From NCBI GenBank assembly GCA_910584575.1, contig CAJUBG010000021.1, positions 1 through 59,277 on the forward strand: a stretch of DNA of 59,277 nucleotides. Direction: 5' to 3'. Of the stretch, positions 33,821 through 43,365 are shown piece after piece. Source of the DNA: an uncultured Dorea sp. GTDB taxonomy: Bacteria; Bacillota; Clostridia; Lachnospirales; Lachnospiraceae. The notes below the pieces were generated by a model. The model saw only the letters and a list, made by a program, of their open reading frames with translations, searched no databases and was not told the origin of the DNA. Position 1 is the stretch's first letter; each line of letters starts with the position of its first letter. Made by a program: the position numbers and the translations under genes.

Positions 33821-35290
33821 CTATTTGCAGAAATCTGTGTAACTGTTCCCGTTCTGCATCCCGATCCCGCGCGCCGCCGCCATCTCGGAAACCGTAACCA
33901 ACTGGTAGCCTGACTCAATCAGCTTCGGAATCAGCACGATAGCCGCGTCCACGCTCTCCGTATGGATATCATGCATCAGGATAATATCCCCGTCCTTCGC
34001 CTTCTGCATAACGTTATCAATGGTCGCCTGGGCATTCCTGGTCTTCCAGTCCAGGGTATCAATATTCCACAGGATCAAGGGCATCCCTGCCACAGACTTA
34101 AGGGTACTGCCGATAGCGCCATAGGGCGGGCGCAGTACGGAGGCCGGTTGGCCTGCCGCATCCTTTAAGTTCTGGTTCGTCCGGTCAATCTGGTCACGTA
34201 TTCCTGCCGCATCCATCTTAGAGAGATCCGGATGATCAAAGCTATGGCTTCCAAGCTCGCACCCAATCTCCTTCATCCGCTTCACTTCACTCTGGTATCT
34301 TGACACATTCTTCCCCTGCATGAAGAAGGTTGCATGGGCATGATTCGCCGCAAGAGCCTCCAAAAGCTCTCCGGTGCGCTTCCCCGGCCCGTCGTCAAAG
34401 GTCAGGGCAATCATAGGTCTTGACGGATCCACGTTGCTGTCCTTCATGGACTTAAGAACCCCCTCCTTATCGAATGAGCACTTCGTCATCCCTATGAAAA
34501 CTTCTCCCTTTGCCATCTTCCCTTCCTGGTCAAAGTAGTATGTATTCTCGTCAATATCCTTCCATCCGGTCACCATGCGCCCGTCCGCCTCAAAGTAGTA
34601 TCTGGAATCCTCCATCTCCACCCATCCGGTCTTGCGCACACCGTCTGCGTCCATGTAATACCTGACGCCTCCCGCATCCACGAAGCCGGTTGCCTTATTG
34701 CCTTCCCCGTCGAAATAATAGGTATTCCCCTTGGAAACTACGAAGTCGTTGGTCACGTAGGTTCCGTCATACCGCCGGAAGCGTTCGCCGTCCCATTCCC
34801 CGACTGCGTTTTTCACCGTCAGCGTGGCGTCCAGCGTATCAATCGTAACCAGTCCGACCCACTCCTTATCAAGAGAAGTCAAAATCTCGTCCGATAGCTT
34901 CAAATGCATGGGATACTCTCCCTCTGCGGCGGTATCCGCCTCACATTCCACAGTATAGCCCGTTCCGTTCTCGAAATCCTTCACCAGGTCTGCCGCCGTG
35001 TATCCTGACTTCTCGTCCAACACCGTCTCCCCATTGCCTATAAGCTCTGCCTCTACCCCGAACGCCGGAAACTCCTCCCCCTGTAAGATGGAAGCGCCCT
35101 CAAGCTTCAGATAGACAGACGCCTCCTGCCTGGAAGCAGTCGCCGTGGTCAAAAAAAGAAGCGGAACCACGCAAATCAGCAAAAGAGTAAGAATGCGCAG
35201 ACACATCCTCACTCTCCTCACCTTACGGATCCTTCTCTCTCTCAGCAGCCTTCTTTCCTCATTTCTTTCTCTATTTCTATCTTTCGTCAT
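33821..35290 (-). CDS. Polysaccharide deacetylase with choline-binding-type repeats
   Basis: 489 residues. A basic start and one membrane segment (about 30-53) anchor or export it; about residues 185-275 hold repeats such as YYFDGEGNKATGF, YYMDADGVRKTGW and YYFEADGRMVTGW, which are cell-wall-binding (CW_binding_1-like) units; the C-terminal 200 residues are a NodB deacetylase with TFDDGPG, HSFDHPDL, RPPYGAIG and LMHDIH. It probably de-N-acetylates peptidoglycan or a surface glycan. GGGAG lies 9 bases before ATG 35290. It converges with prs. Confidence 0.9.
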   Translation of the reverse strand: MTKDRNRERNEERRLLRERRIRKVRRVRMCLRILTLLLICVVPLLFLTTATASRQEASVYLKLEGASILQGEEFPAFGVEAELIGNGETVLDEKSGYTAADLVKDFENGTGYTVECEADTAAEGEYPMHLKLSDEILTSLDKEWVGLVTIDTLDATLTVKNAVGEWDGERFRRYDGTYVTNDFVVSKGNTYYFDGEGNKATGFVDAGGVRYYMDADGVRKTGWVEMEDSRYYFEADGRMVTGWKDIDENTYYFDQEGKMAKGEVFIGMTKCSFDKEGVLKSMKDSNVDPSRPMIALTFDDGPGKRTGELLEALAANHAHATFFMQGKNVSRYQSEVKRMKEIGCELGSHSFDHPDLSKMDAAGIRDQIDRTNQNLKDAAGQPASVLRPPYGAIGSTLKSVAGMPLILWNIDTLDWKTRNAQATIDNVMQKAKDGDIILMHDIHTESVDAAIVLIPKLIESGYQLVTVSEMAAARGIGMQNGNSYTDFCK

Positions 35291-35451
35291 TCCTAATATC
35301 TCCCCTGTATATCCAGCCATTCCGTCGTGTCACTTAGGTTAAACCGCACAGATGTATCTCTGATTGGCTCTTTAGCTGAGTATACAGGAAATTAAAAAAC
35401 AATTCAATAAAGATTATGTTAAGAATATTTAATTATTCTTTAACATTCTCA

Positions 35452-35616
35452 TTAAAAATCAAGTTCTGAATAATCAATACCAAAACTTTGCAGCTTTACT
35501 TTTGCAACCTTGATTTGATATTCAAGCTCTCTGTTTTCACCTGTCTCATGAGCTTTGATGCGCATTAAATCTACATATCTGTTAATTGCAACCTCTCTCT
35601 GTTCTTCAAGCGTCAT
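35452..35616 (-). CDS. Small hypothetical protein (54 residues)
   Basis: 54 residues, highly charged and likely alpha-helical (MTLEEQREVAINRYVDLMR), no motif recognised. The ATG at 35616 has AAAGGAGG 7 bases upstream, an excellent site, which supports it as real. It lies 29 bases downstream of serA on the same strand and may be the last gene of that operon. Confidence 0.6.
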   Translation of the reverse strand: MTLEEQREVAINRYVDLMRIKAHETGENRELEYQIKVAKVKLQSFGIDYSELDF

Positions 35617-35645
35617 TTTTTTGCCTCCTTTCAAAAAGAATGTTC

Positions 35646-36809
35646 TTATTGAATCACACGAACCCGCAGCACCTCTTTCACCTGTGAAAGCTCATCCGCC
35701 ACGCTGTCCGATACCGGACTGTCAATATCAATCATGGTATACGCATACTTCCCCTTGCTCTTATTGGTCAAATCCGCAATATTCATATTATCCTTTGCCA
35801 GAATCCTGGTAAACTGTCCAATCATGTTCGGCACATTTCTGTGGAGAAGCAAAATTCTGGTATTGTCGCCCCTGACGCCCATATCACAGTTGGGATAATT
35901 AACCGAATTCTTAATATTTCCATTCTCCAGATAATCCCGCAACTGCTTAACCGCCATCCTGGCACAGTTGTCCTCCGACTCCTCCGTAGAAGCCCCAAGG
36001 TGGGGAATCACAATCGCACCCTTAACCCCCGCCGTCACAGGCGTAGGGAAATCCGATACATAGTGCTTCACATGTCCAGTCAAAAGCGCGTCCACCATGG
36101 CTTCCTCGTCCACCAGCACGTCCCTGGCAAAATTCAGCACCACCACGCCCTTTTTCATCAGACTGATGGCGTCCTTATCAATCATTCCCTTGGTCTGGTC
36201 CATTGCGGGAACGTGAATCGTGATATAGTCGCAGCCCTGATACAACTCATCCACCGTCTTTGCATGATGGATACTCCTTGACAGCCTCCACGCGGAATCC
36301 ACGGAGACGTAAGGGTCGTAGCCGTACACGTCCATCCCAAGGTTGGTCGCGGCGTTGGCTACCAGCACGCCAATCGCGCCAAGGCCGATGACGCCTAACT
36401 TCTTTCCCTCTAACTCGCATCCGGCAAATGCCTTCTTGGCCTTCTCCGCGTCCTTTGCAATATTGCCGTCCTCCTCGTTCTCCTGTACCCAGTTAATTCC
36501 GCCGATAATGTCCCGCGACGCAAGAAACATGCCTGCAATGACCAACTCCTTCACACCGTTGGCATTCGCTCCCGGCGTATTGAATACAACGATTCCTTCC
36601 TCCGCACATCTCTCAAGGGGAATGTTGTTGACTCCGGCGCCTGCCCTTGCAATCACCTTAAGGTTCTTAGAAAACTCCATGTCGTGCATTACGGCGCTTC
36701 TTACCAGAACCGCGTCCGCCTTTTCCATTGTACCTGCCGGAACATATTCCTCCGTCAATTTTTCAAGCCCTACGTCAGAGATTGGATTTAAGCAATAATA
36801 TTTATACAT
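35646..36809 (-). CDS. serA: D-3-phosphoglycerate dehydrogenase
   Basis: 387 residues: a D-2-hydroxyacid dehydrogenase core (ARAGAGVNNIP, GKKLGVIGLGAIG NAD loop, NFARDVLVDEEAM and HLGASTEES with the catalytic His) and a C-terminal ACT domain (about 320-387, IGQFTRILAKDNMNIADL), the site of serine feedback in short SerA forms. It oxidises 3-phosphoglycerate in the first step of serine synthesis. Two bases separate it from serC, which makes the next intermediate. Confidence 0.95.
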   Translation of the reverse strand: MYKYYCLNPISDVGLEKLTEEYVPAGTMEKADAVLVRSAVMHDMEFSKNLKVIARAGAGVNNIPLERCAEEGIVVFNTPGANANGVKELVIAGMFLASRDIIGGINWVQENEEDGNIAKDAEKAKKAFAGCELEGKKLGVIGLGAIGVLVANAATNLGMDVYGYDPYVSVDSAWRLSRSIHHAKTVDELYQGCDYITIHVPAMDQTKGMIDKDAISLMKKGVVVLNFARDVLVDEEAMVDALLTGHVKHYVSDFPTPVTAGVKGAIVIPHLGASTEESEDNCARMAVKQLRDYLENGNIKNSVNYPNCDMGVRGDNTRILLLHRNVPNMIGQFTRILAKDNMNIADLTNKSKGKYAYTMIDIDSPVSDSVADELSQVKEVLRVRVIQ

Positions 36810-36811
36810 GA

Positions 36812-37894
36812 TTACAGATTCTCCTCCTCAAACTTCTTCATAAACGCTGCCAACGCCTCCACTCCCTGGATTGGCATGGCGTTATAGATACTTGCGCGCA
36901 TGCCGCCCACGCTGCGGTGTCCTTTCAGGTTCTCAAAGCCCGCTGCCTTCGCCTCTTTGACAAATTTAGCGTCCAGCTCATCATTCCCTGTCACAAACGG
37001 AACGTTCATTAAAGACCGGTCCTTTGGCTCTACGGTTCCGCGAAACATCTTACTTTCATCCAGATAATCGTACAGAAGCTTCGCCTTCTTCTCATTATGC
37101 GCCTTCATGGCCTCAAGGCCGCCCTGTCTTTTAAGCCACTGAAATACCTTGCCGCAGATATAGATTCCATATGCGGGAGGTGTGTTGTAGAGAGAGCCTG
37201 CGTCAGCATGGGTCTTATATTTTAACATGGTGGGCGTAAAAGGAAGCACGTCGTCTGTAATCAAATCCTTGCGGATAATCACAATCACCGTACCTGCCGG
37301 CCCGATATTCTTCTGTACGCCTCCATAGATAAGCCCGTACCTTGCCACCTCCACAGGCTCGGACAGGAAGCAGGAGGATACGTCCGCCACCAGAAGCTTT
37401 CCCTTTGTATCAGGCAGCTCATGATATTTTGTCCCGTAAATCGTGTTGTTCTCACAGATGTACACATAATCCGCGTCTTTGGATATGGGCAGATCGCTGA
37501 CGTCCGGAATATAGGAAAACGTCTTGTCTTCGGAGGAGGCCACGATATTCACCTTTCCGTACTTCCTCGCCTCCTCGCTGGCCTTTTTCGCCCACTGTCC
37601 TGTGACGATATAATCCGCCGACCTATTCTTCATCAGATTCATGGGAATCATAGCAAACTGCTGCGACGCCCCTCCCTGCAGGAACAGTACCTCATAATCC
37701 TCTGGGATTCCCATCAAATCACGCAGGTCTGCCTTTGCAGCGTCGATAATCTCCTGAAATGCCTTTGAGCGATGACTCATCTCCATGACGGACATTCCGG
37801 TTCCCCTGTAATCTAACATTTCCTCTGCTGCTTCTCTTAACACTTCCTCCGGCAATACGGCTGGTCCCGCTGAAAAATTGTACACTCTGCTCAT
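36812..37894 (-). CDS. serC: Phosphoserine aminotransferase
   Basis: 360 residues, class V aminotransferase. The family start is VYNFSAGPAVLP, with GGASQQFAMIP near 76, and the PLP lysine in GGVQKNIGPAGTV near 196. It converts 3-phosphohydroxypyruvate to phosphoserine. GGAGG lies 7 bases before ATG 37894; an ATG two codons earlier is too close to that site. It follows ilvB by 18 bases. Confidence 0.95.
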   Translation of the reverse strand: MSRVYNFSAGPAVLPEEVLREAAEEMLDYRGTGMSVMEMSHRSKAFQEIIDAAKADLRDLMGIPEDYEVLFLQGGASQQFAMIPMNLMKNRSADYIVTGQWAKKASEEARKYGKVNIVASSEDKTFSYIPDVSDLPISKDADYVYICENNTIYGTKYHELPDTKGKLLVADVSSCFLSEPVEVARYGLIYGGVQKNIGPAGTVIVIIRKDLITDDVLPFTPTMLKYKTHADAGSLYNTPPAYGIYICGKVFQWLKRQGGLEAMKAHNEKKAKLLYDYLDESKMFRGTVEPKDRSLMNVPFVTGNDELDAKFVKEAKAAGFENLKGHRSVGGMRASIYNAMPIQGVEALAAFMKKFEEENL

Positions 37895-37912
37895 TCTCAT
37901 TCCTCCACTTTC

Positions 37913-39604
37913 TTATGTCTCGCTTAACTTGCCCTGTTCTAAATCCTTCTCGTCAAATACCTCGCTGATGGCCTTTCCCGGCGCCACCATAGGCCATACC
38001 TTGTCGTCCGCGTCAATCTGGCAGTCAATCACCACCGGCTTTCCCAAGGCCAGCGCCTTTGCAAACGCCTCCTTGAATTCCTCCTGGGTCGCGGCCCGAA
38101 TCCCGACTGCGCCCATAGCCTCCGCCAGCTTCACGAAGTCCACGGCGTCGTTTAACACAGTCGCCGAATATCTCTGTCCGTAGAAAAGGTTCTGCCACTG
38201 GCGCACCATTCCAAGCACATGGTTATTGATCACCACCTGGATAATCGGAATATTGTGGCGGACAGCCGTTGCAATCTCATTCATATTCATACGGAAACAG
38301 CCGTCTCCCGCAATATTCACCACTATCTTATCCGGTCTTCCCGTCTTAGCCCCAAGAGACGCGCCAAGCCCATATCCCATGGTTCCAAGCCCGCCGGAGG
38401 TCAAGAAGGTTCTTGGCTTCGTGTAGCGGTAGAACTGAGCCGCCCACATCTGATGCTGGCCTACCTCGGTCACCACCAAAGCCTCGCCTTTCGTCTGGCG
38501 GTATATTTCCTCCACCACATAGGGCCCTGTCAGCACGTCCGGATGATAGGACAGCGGGAAGCGCCCCTTGTAGTCCATAATCTTTTCAATCCAGTCCTTG
38601 TGCTCCTGCTGTGAAAGTCTCTCATTCAGAAGCCCCAGGACTTCCCGGATATCTCCTACAACTCCGGCTGTGATTAACACATTCTTATCCATCTCCGCCG
38701 GATCAATGTCAAACTGGAGAATCTTCGCATTGCTGGCAAATTTCTTCGCATTGCCGGTCACACGGTCACTGAACCTTGCCCCGATTACAATCAAAAGGTC
38801 GCACTCGCTGACCCCGTAGTTGGACGTCTTGGTTCCATGCATTCCAAGCATTCCCGTATAGAGAGGGTCTGTTGCCGGAAACGCGCCTTTTCCCATGAGA
38901 GAATCGGTCACCGGCGCATCCACCTTTTGGACAAAGGTAACCAACTCCTCACTGGCATCCGATAAAATAGCGCCGCCGCCCACAAAGATATAGGGCTTCC
39001 TGGCTTCTTCAATCAGCTTAAGGGCTGTCTCAATCTCCGCCTCACTCACCTCATTTTCTGATTTCACGGCTTTTGGCGTCTCTTTCTGATAATCTGCCTT
39101 GTTGGCGGTCACATCCTTTGGTATATCAATCAGAACCGGCCCCGGCCTTCCCTTCTTTGCAATAATAAATGCTTTCCGTATGGTAGCGGCAAGGTCATTG
39201 ACATCCTTCACAATATAATTATGCTTGGTAATAGGCATTGTGACCCCTGCAATGTCAATTTCCTGAAAACTGTCCTTTCCAAGAAGGCTGACCCCCACAT
39301 TACAGGTGATTGCCACAATCGGGATAGAATCCATATATGCGGTGGCAATCCCTGTGACAAGGTTCGTAGCCCCCGGCCCGCTGGTTGCAAAACACACGCC
39401 CACCTTTCCGGTGGCTCTTGCATATCCGTCAGCCGCATGGGCGGCTCCCTGCTCATGGGAGGTCAGGATATGGGTAATCTCATCGCTATGCTTATATAAC
39501 TCGTCATACACATTCAGGATAGCGCCCCCCGGATAGCCGAACACGGTGTCCACGCCCTGCTCCTTTAAACATTCGATCAATATCTCTGAGCCTGTCAACT
39601 GCAT
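37913..39604 (-). CDS. ilvB: Acetolactate synthase, large subunit
   Basis: 563 residues of the TPP enzyme family: GYPGGAILNVYDEL with the catalytic Glu47-like residue in TSHEQGAAHAADGYAR, FAD-binding middle domain, and the TPP motif GDGCFRMNMNEIAT near 445. It makes 2-acetolactate for valine and leucine or 2-aceto-2-hydroxybutyrate for isoleucine. No small regulatory subunit (ilvN/H) is adjacent. Size and operon context with ilvD and leuB support the biosynthetic form. Confidence 0.93.
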   Translation of the reverse strand: MQLTGSEILIECLKEQGVDTVFGYPGGAILNVYDELYKHSDEITHILTSHEQGAAHAADGYARATGKVGVCFATSGPGATNLVTGIATAYMDSIPIVAITCNVGVSLLGKDSFQEIDIAGVTMPITKHNYIVKDVNDLAATIRKAFIIAKKGRPGPVLIDIPKDVTANKADYQKETPKAVKSENEVSEAEIETALKLIEEARKPYIFVGGGAILSDASEELVTFVQKVDAPVTDSLMGKGAFPATDPLYTGMLGMHGTKTSNYGVSECDLLIVIGARFSDRVTGNAKKFASNAKILQFDIDPAEMDKNVLITAGVVGDIREVLGLLNERLSQQEHKDWIEKIMDYKGRFPLSYHPDVLTGPYVVEEIYRQTKGEALVVTEVGQHQMWAAQFYRYTKPRTFLTSGGLGTMGYGLGASLGAKTGRPDKIVVNIAGDGCFRMNMNEIATAVRHNIPIIQVVINNHVLGMVRQWQNLFYGQRYSATVLNDAVDFVKLAEAMGAVGIRAATQEEFKEAFAKALALGKPVVIDCQIDADDKVWPMVAPGKAISEVFDEKDLEQGKLSET

Positions 39605-39656
39605 ATCTTCGTCATTCTCCTTCTATTATATATAAGTTGTATTCTAAAAATCCCAA

Positions 39657-41324
39657 CTATCTGGGAATCTCCAGGATAGCCCCGCGGTTTCCGGAGGTCA
39701 CCATAGCCGCATACCTGGCCAGGTATCCTGTGGTCACCTTGGGCTCTCTTTGCTTCCAGCTTTCTCTCCTCTTTGCCAGCTCGTCCTCTGACACGTCAAG
39801 CTCTAATTTCAGGTTTGGAATATCAATCTTTATGATATCCCCCTCCTTAACCAGCGCAATGGGCCCTCCCACAGCCGCCTCCGGAGATACATGGCCGATA
39901 GACGCGCCTCTGGAGGCGCCGCTGAACCGTCCGTCCGTAATCAGCGCCACACTAGAGCCAAGCCCCATTCCCGCAATGGCTGACGTAGGATTAAGCATCT
40001 CTCTCATTCCAGGCCCCCCTTTTGGCCCTTCGTAACGGATCACTACCACGTCGCCTGCAACAATTCTGCCGCCCTTAATGGCGTCGATGGCATCCTCCTC
40101 ACAGTCGAATACCCTTGCAGGGCCTTCATGGACAAGCATCTCCTCCACCACGGCAGAACGCTTTACCACACTTCCGTCAGGCGCAAGATTTCCCTTTAAC
40201 ACGGCAAGGCCGCCGGTGGGCGTATAAGGATTGTCAATGGGACGGATCACCTCCGGGTCCTTGTTGACAGCATGGGCTATATTTTCCCCAACCGTCTTGC
40301 CTGTCACAGTCATACAGTCCGTATGGAGGAGTCCCTTTTTATTCAATTCCGCCATCACCGCATAGACGCCCCCCGCCTCATTGAGATCCTCCATATAGGT
40401 AGGGCCTGCCGGCGCAAGATGGCAGAGATTCGGTGTCTTTTCACTGATACCATTCGCGAAATCAATCTCAAAATCCATGCCAATCTCATGGGCAATGGCC
40501 GGAAGATGGAGCATACTGTTGGTCGAGCAGCCAAGGGCCATATCTACTGTCAACGCGTTCAAAATCGCGTCCTCTGTCATGATATCCCTTGGACAAATGT
40601 TCTTCTCCCACAATTCCATGACCTTCATGCCTGCCTGCTTGGCAAGGCGGATTCTGGCAGAGTAGACTGCCGGAATGGTGCCGTTTCCTCCAAGTCCCAT
40701 TCCCAGTACCTCGGTCAGACAGTTCATACTGTTGGCCGTGTACATACCTGAGCATGAGCCGCAGGTAGGGCAGGTCTTGTTCTCGAATTCGAGCAAATCC
40801 TCGTCTGTAATCTTCCCCGCCGCATTCGCGCCTACTGCCTCAAACATGCTGGAAAGGCTGGTCTTTTTCCCCTTCACATGACCCGCAAGCATAGGCCCGC
40901 CGCTGACAAAGATGGTAGGCACGTTGATTCTTGCCGCCGCCATCAAAAGTCCCGGCACATTCTTGTCACAATTCGGCACCATAACCAACGCGTCAAACTG
41001 GTGGGCAATCGCCATAGCCTCCGTGGAATCCGCAATCAAATCCCTGGTTACCAGAGAATATTTCATACCCAGATGTCCCATGGCAATTCCGTCGCACACC
41101 GCGATTGCAGGGAATACGATAGGCGTTCCCCCCGCCATGGCGACTCCCTGCTTTACTGCATTAACAATCTTATCCAGGTTCATGTGTCCCGGAACAATCT
41201 CGTTATAAGAGCTGACGATTCCCACCAATGGACGGGACATCTCCTCCAAAGTAAGCCCCAGAGCGTTGAACAAGGACCTGTGGGGCGCCTGCTGTTTTCC
41301 TTTTGTAACTGTATCGCTTTTCAT
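39657..41324 (-). CDS. ilvD: Dihydroxy-acid dehydratase
   Basis: 555 residues with iron-sulphur cysteines in PNCDKNVPG (near 122) and CPTCGSCSGMYTANSMNCL near 194, and the conserved GRFSGASRGASIGHVSPEA near 475. It dehydrates dihydroxy acids to the 2-keto acids of valine and isoleucine. Complete; 52 bases from ilvB and 30 from leuB. Confidence 0.96.
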   Translation of the reverse strand: MKSDTVTKGKQQAPHRSLFNALGLTLEEMSRPLVGIVSSYNEIVPGHMNLDKIVNAVKQGVAMAGGTPIVFPAIAVCDGIAMGHLGMKYSLVTRDLIADSTEAMAIAHQFDALVMVPNCDKNVPGLLMAAARINVPTIFVSGGPMLAGHVKGKKTSLSSMFEAVGANAAGKITDEDLLEFENKTCPTCGSCSGMYTANSMNCLTEVLGMGLGGNGTIPAVYSARIRLAKQAGMKVMELWEKNICPRDIMTEDAILNALTVDMALGCSTNSMLHLPAIAHEIGMDFEIDFANGISEKTPNLCHLAPAGPTYMEDLNEAGGVYAVMAELNKKGLLHTDCMTVTGKTVGENIAHAVNKDPEVIRPIDNPYTPTGGLAVLKGNLAPDGSVVKRSAVVEEMLVHEGPARVFDCEEDAIDAIKGGRIVAGDVVVIRYEGPKGGPGMREMLNPTSAIAGMGLGSSVALITDGRFSGASRGASIGHVSPEAAVGGPIALVKEGDIIKIDIPNLKLELDVSEDELAKRRESWKQREPKVTTGYLARYAAMVTSGNRGAILEIPR

Positions 41325-41354
41325 ATGATTTTCCCTCCTAAAGAATTCCTTATT

Positions 41355-42440
41355 CTATCTAATATATCCGGCAATCAGATCGCCCATCTTCTCTGTATTC
41401 ACCTGCTGCTTTCCCTCGGACATAATATCAATAGTCCGGTATCCTTCCTTTAAGACCCTCTCAACCGCCTGCTCAATGGCGTCTGCCTCTTTGTCCAAAT
41501 CAAAACTAAACCGAAGCATCATCGCGGCAGAGAGAATCGTTGCAATGGGATTCGCAATCCCTTTGCCCGCAATATCCGGCGCCGAGCCGCCGCTTGGCTC
41601 ATAAAGCCCAAACTTCGTCTCATTTAAGCTTGCGCTTGAGAGCATCCCGATGGAGCCCGTCACCATACTCGCCTCGTCGGACAGAATATCCCCGAACATA
41701 TTTTCCGTCAGAATCACGTCGAACTGCTTAGGGTCCTTTACCAACTGCATGGCGCAGTTATCCACAAGCATATGCTCTAACGTAACCTCAGGATACCCTT
41801 TAGCCACCTCCTCCACAACCTTTCTCCACAGCCTGGAGGAATCTAATACATTGGCCTTGTCCACGCTGGTTACCTTCCTCCTGCGCTTCATGGCAATATC
41901 AAATCCACGCTTCGCAATCCTGCGAATCTCGTTCTCATTATATGTAAGAGAGTCGTATGCCGTCATGACGCCGTCCTCCTCAACGGTCCTGCGCTCTCCA
42001 AAGTACAGGCCGCCCGTCAGCTCACGCATAATCATCATGTCGAAGCCGCCCTCAGTAATCTCCTCCTTCAAGGGGCATGCGCCCTTCAATTCATCATAAA
42101 GCACCGCCGGCCTTAAGTTCGCAAAGAGATTCAACTCCTTGCGTATCCGAAGCAATCCGGCCTCCGGCCTCCTGGAGGGCTCTAGCTGATACCAGGGCGA
42201 CGTCTTCGCGTCCCCTCCGATCGAGCCCATCAATACCGCATCGCAGCTTTTAGCGGCTGCAACCGTCTCGTCCGTCAACGGAACGCCGTGTACATCAATG
42301 GACGCGCCTCCCATGAGAAGCTGCGTATAGCCGCAGGTGTGTCCATAGGTCTTTCCTACCTGGTCAAGCACCTTCATAGCCTCCGCCACAATCTCCGGCC
42401 CAATCCCGTCTCCCTTAATTACTCCGATATTCAGATTCAT
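41355..42440 (-). CDS. leuB: 3-isopropylmalate dehydrogenase
   Basis: 361 residues, standard length. MNLNIGVIKGDGIGPEIVAE at the start, then RKELNLFANLRPA, MIMRELTGGLYFG and the NMFGDILSDEASMVTGSIG (cut) signature near 245. It oxidises and decarboxylates 3-isopropylmalate in leucine synthesis. ATG 42440 follows GGAAGG by 9 bases; longer frames have no such site. leuA, leuC and leuD are not in the window. Confidence 0.95.
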   Translation of the reverse strand: MNLNIGVIKGDGIGPEIVAEAMKVLDQVGKTYGHTCGYTQLLMGGASIDVHGVPLTDETVAAAKSCDAVLMGSIGGDAKTSPWYQLEPSRRPEAGLLRIRKELNLFANLRPAVLYDELKGACPLKEEITEGGFDMMIMRELTGGLYFGERRTVEEDGVMTAYDSLTYNENEIRRIAKRGFDIAMKRRRKVTSVDKANVLDSSRLWRKVVEEVAKGYPEVTLEHMLVDNCAMQLVKDPKQFDVILTENMFGDILSDEASMVTGSIGMLSSASLNETKFGLYEPSGGSAPDIAGKGIANPIATILSAAMMLRFSFDLDKEADAIEQAVERVLKEGYRTIDIMSEGKQQVNTEKMGDLIAGYIR

Positions 42441-42519
42441 AATTCTCATCCTTCCTGCAATGGCATACTGGTGTTCCTGCATCACAAGCCCATACCAGCC
42501 GCCCCAAACTTTATCCTTT

Positions 42520-42548
42520 ATAATATCCTATTTTAATGCAGGTTTCAA
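42520..42548 (-). promoter_or_regulatory. Promoter of the leuB-ilvD-ilvB-serC-serA operon
   Basis: Leftward TTGAAA (42548-42543), 17 bases, TATTAT (42525-42520). The leader to leuB is about 75 nt; I found no T-box or leucine-rich leader peptide in it. Confidence 0.75.
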
Positions 42549-42654
42549 GACTTTAATCTGTCGAATTACCCATTCCCTGTCATTTCCTGTGGATTTCACA
42601 GTTTTTCTGCCTGTGAAAATGATTTCCTGTATAAAATTTCCCCGTCAAAACATC

Positions 42655-42696
42655 AAAAAATCTTCCACAGCCTGCCTAAGCCTGCCATGGAAGATT
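42655..42696 (-). terminator. Terminator of the sortase/LCP operon
   Basis: 9-bp stem AATCTTCCA/TGGAAGATT around a C/G-rich loop region, followed leftward by TTTTTT. Lies 22 bases after the secreted-protein gene. Confidence 0.85.
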
Positions 42697-42717
42697 CCTC
42701 CTCAGAACATTCTTCTC

Positions 42718-43305
42718 TTACATCCCTGTTTTTGGTGACAATCCGCCGCCACTGCCACTTCCTGACGCTGCCGGTCTGTTCGCTTTCACGAACGCAACTG
42801 GTGACAAGTCTGTAAATGTTGCTGTTACACACTCATCTCCTACTGCATCCGGAATAATTACTTCCCAGTCTGTATATGGTTTACCGCAGTGAAGTACGAA
42901 AATCGTGTCATTTTTGGAAACCTTCGGTACATCGAAACTAACTGTAAGAGGATTCGCCTCTGACACTTCTCTGGTAGGTACTACCTCTGTTACGTGTAAC
43001 AGTTGAAGGTTCATCCCCTCTCTGTAATAATTTCCCAGAATCTTTCTCAGTCCTGCTGTTGTTCTAAGCTTCGCGTCTGCGACAGAGTATGCCGCCGGAT
43101 CGTATACAGAAAGCTTTACTTCCGTAGAATTGCTTTTTACCGTACCGTCGCTTGTAGCCGTAGGACTCTTGTATGTCGTCGCGGATGAACTATTAAAAAC
43201 GTAATCTCCGTCCACCTCATCGCGGGCAAAGCTTACCATGCCCATGCTCAGAGTCAATCCCAGCACAACTGCAAGGGAAACTATCTTTTTTCCTAATTTA
43301 ACCAT
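42718..43305 (-). CDS. Secreted protein ending in SPKTG-M
   Basis: 195 residues with a clear signal peptide (basic start, hydrophobic 8-26, cleavage after SFA near 27). The mature part has no motif that I recognise, with a Ser/Thr-rich stretch at the start and a Gly/Ser linker (ASGSGSGGG) before the end. The last residues are LSPKTGM: this resembles a sortase motif (xPxTG), but the hydrophobic and basic tail of a sorting signal is missing. It is the last gene of an operon with a class B sortase and an LCP enzyme. Either the tail was lost or the motif works at the terminus. Confidence 0.75.
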   Translation of the reverse strand: MVKLGKKIVSLAVVLGLTLSMGMVSFARDEVDGDYVFNSSSATTYKSPTATSDGTVKSNSTEVKLSVYDPAAYSVADAKLRTTAGLRKILGNYYREGMNLQLLHVTEVVPTREVSEANPLTVSFDVPKVSKNDTIFVLHCGKPYTDWEVIIPDAVGDECVTATFTDLSPVAFVKANRPAASGSGSGGGLSPKTGM

Positions 43306-43365
43306 CGGATATCCCTCCTTTCTTTTGTTTATTCTATATTAAAACCTTATTTTAAGGTTCTAATA

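Noticed and set aside
39520..41135. C runs of six in ilvB and ilvD
   Set aside because: Too short for high-frequency slippage and located in conserved housekeeping genes that are intact.
42441..42717. T-box or leucine leader-peptide attenuator before leuB
   Set aside because: I could not find the T-box sequence, a Leu-rich short frame or paired terminator/antiterminator stems; only a promoter and the upstream operon's terminator are supported.
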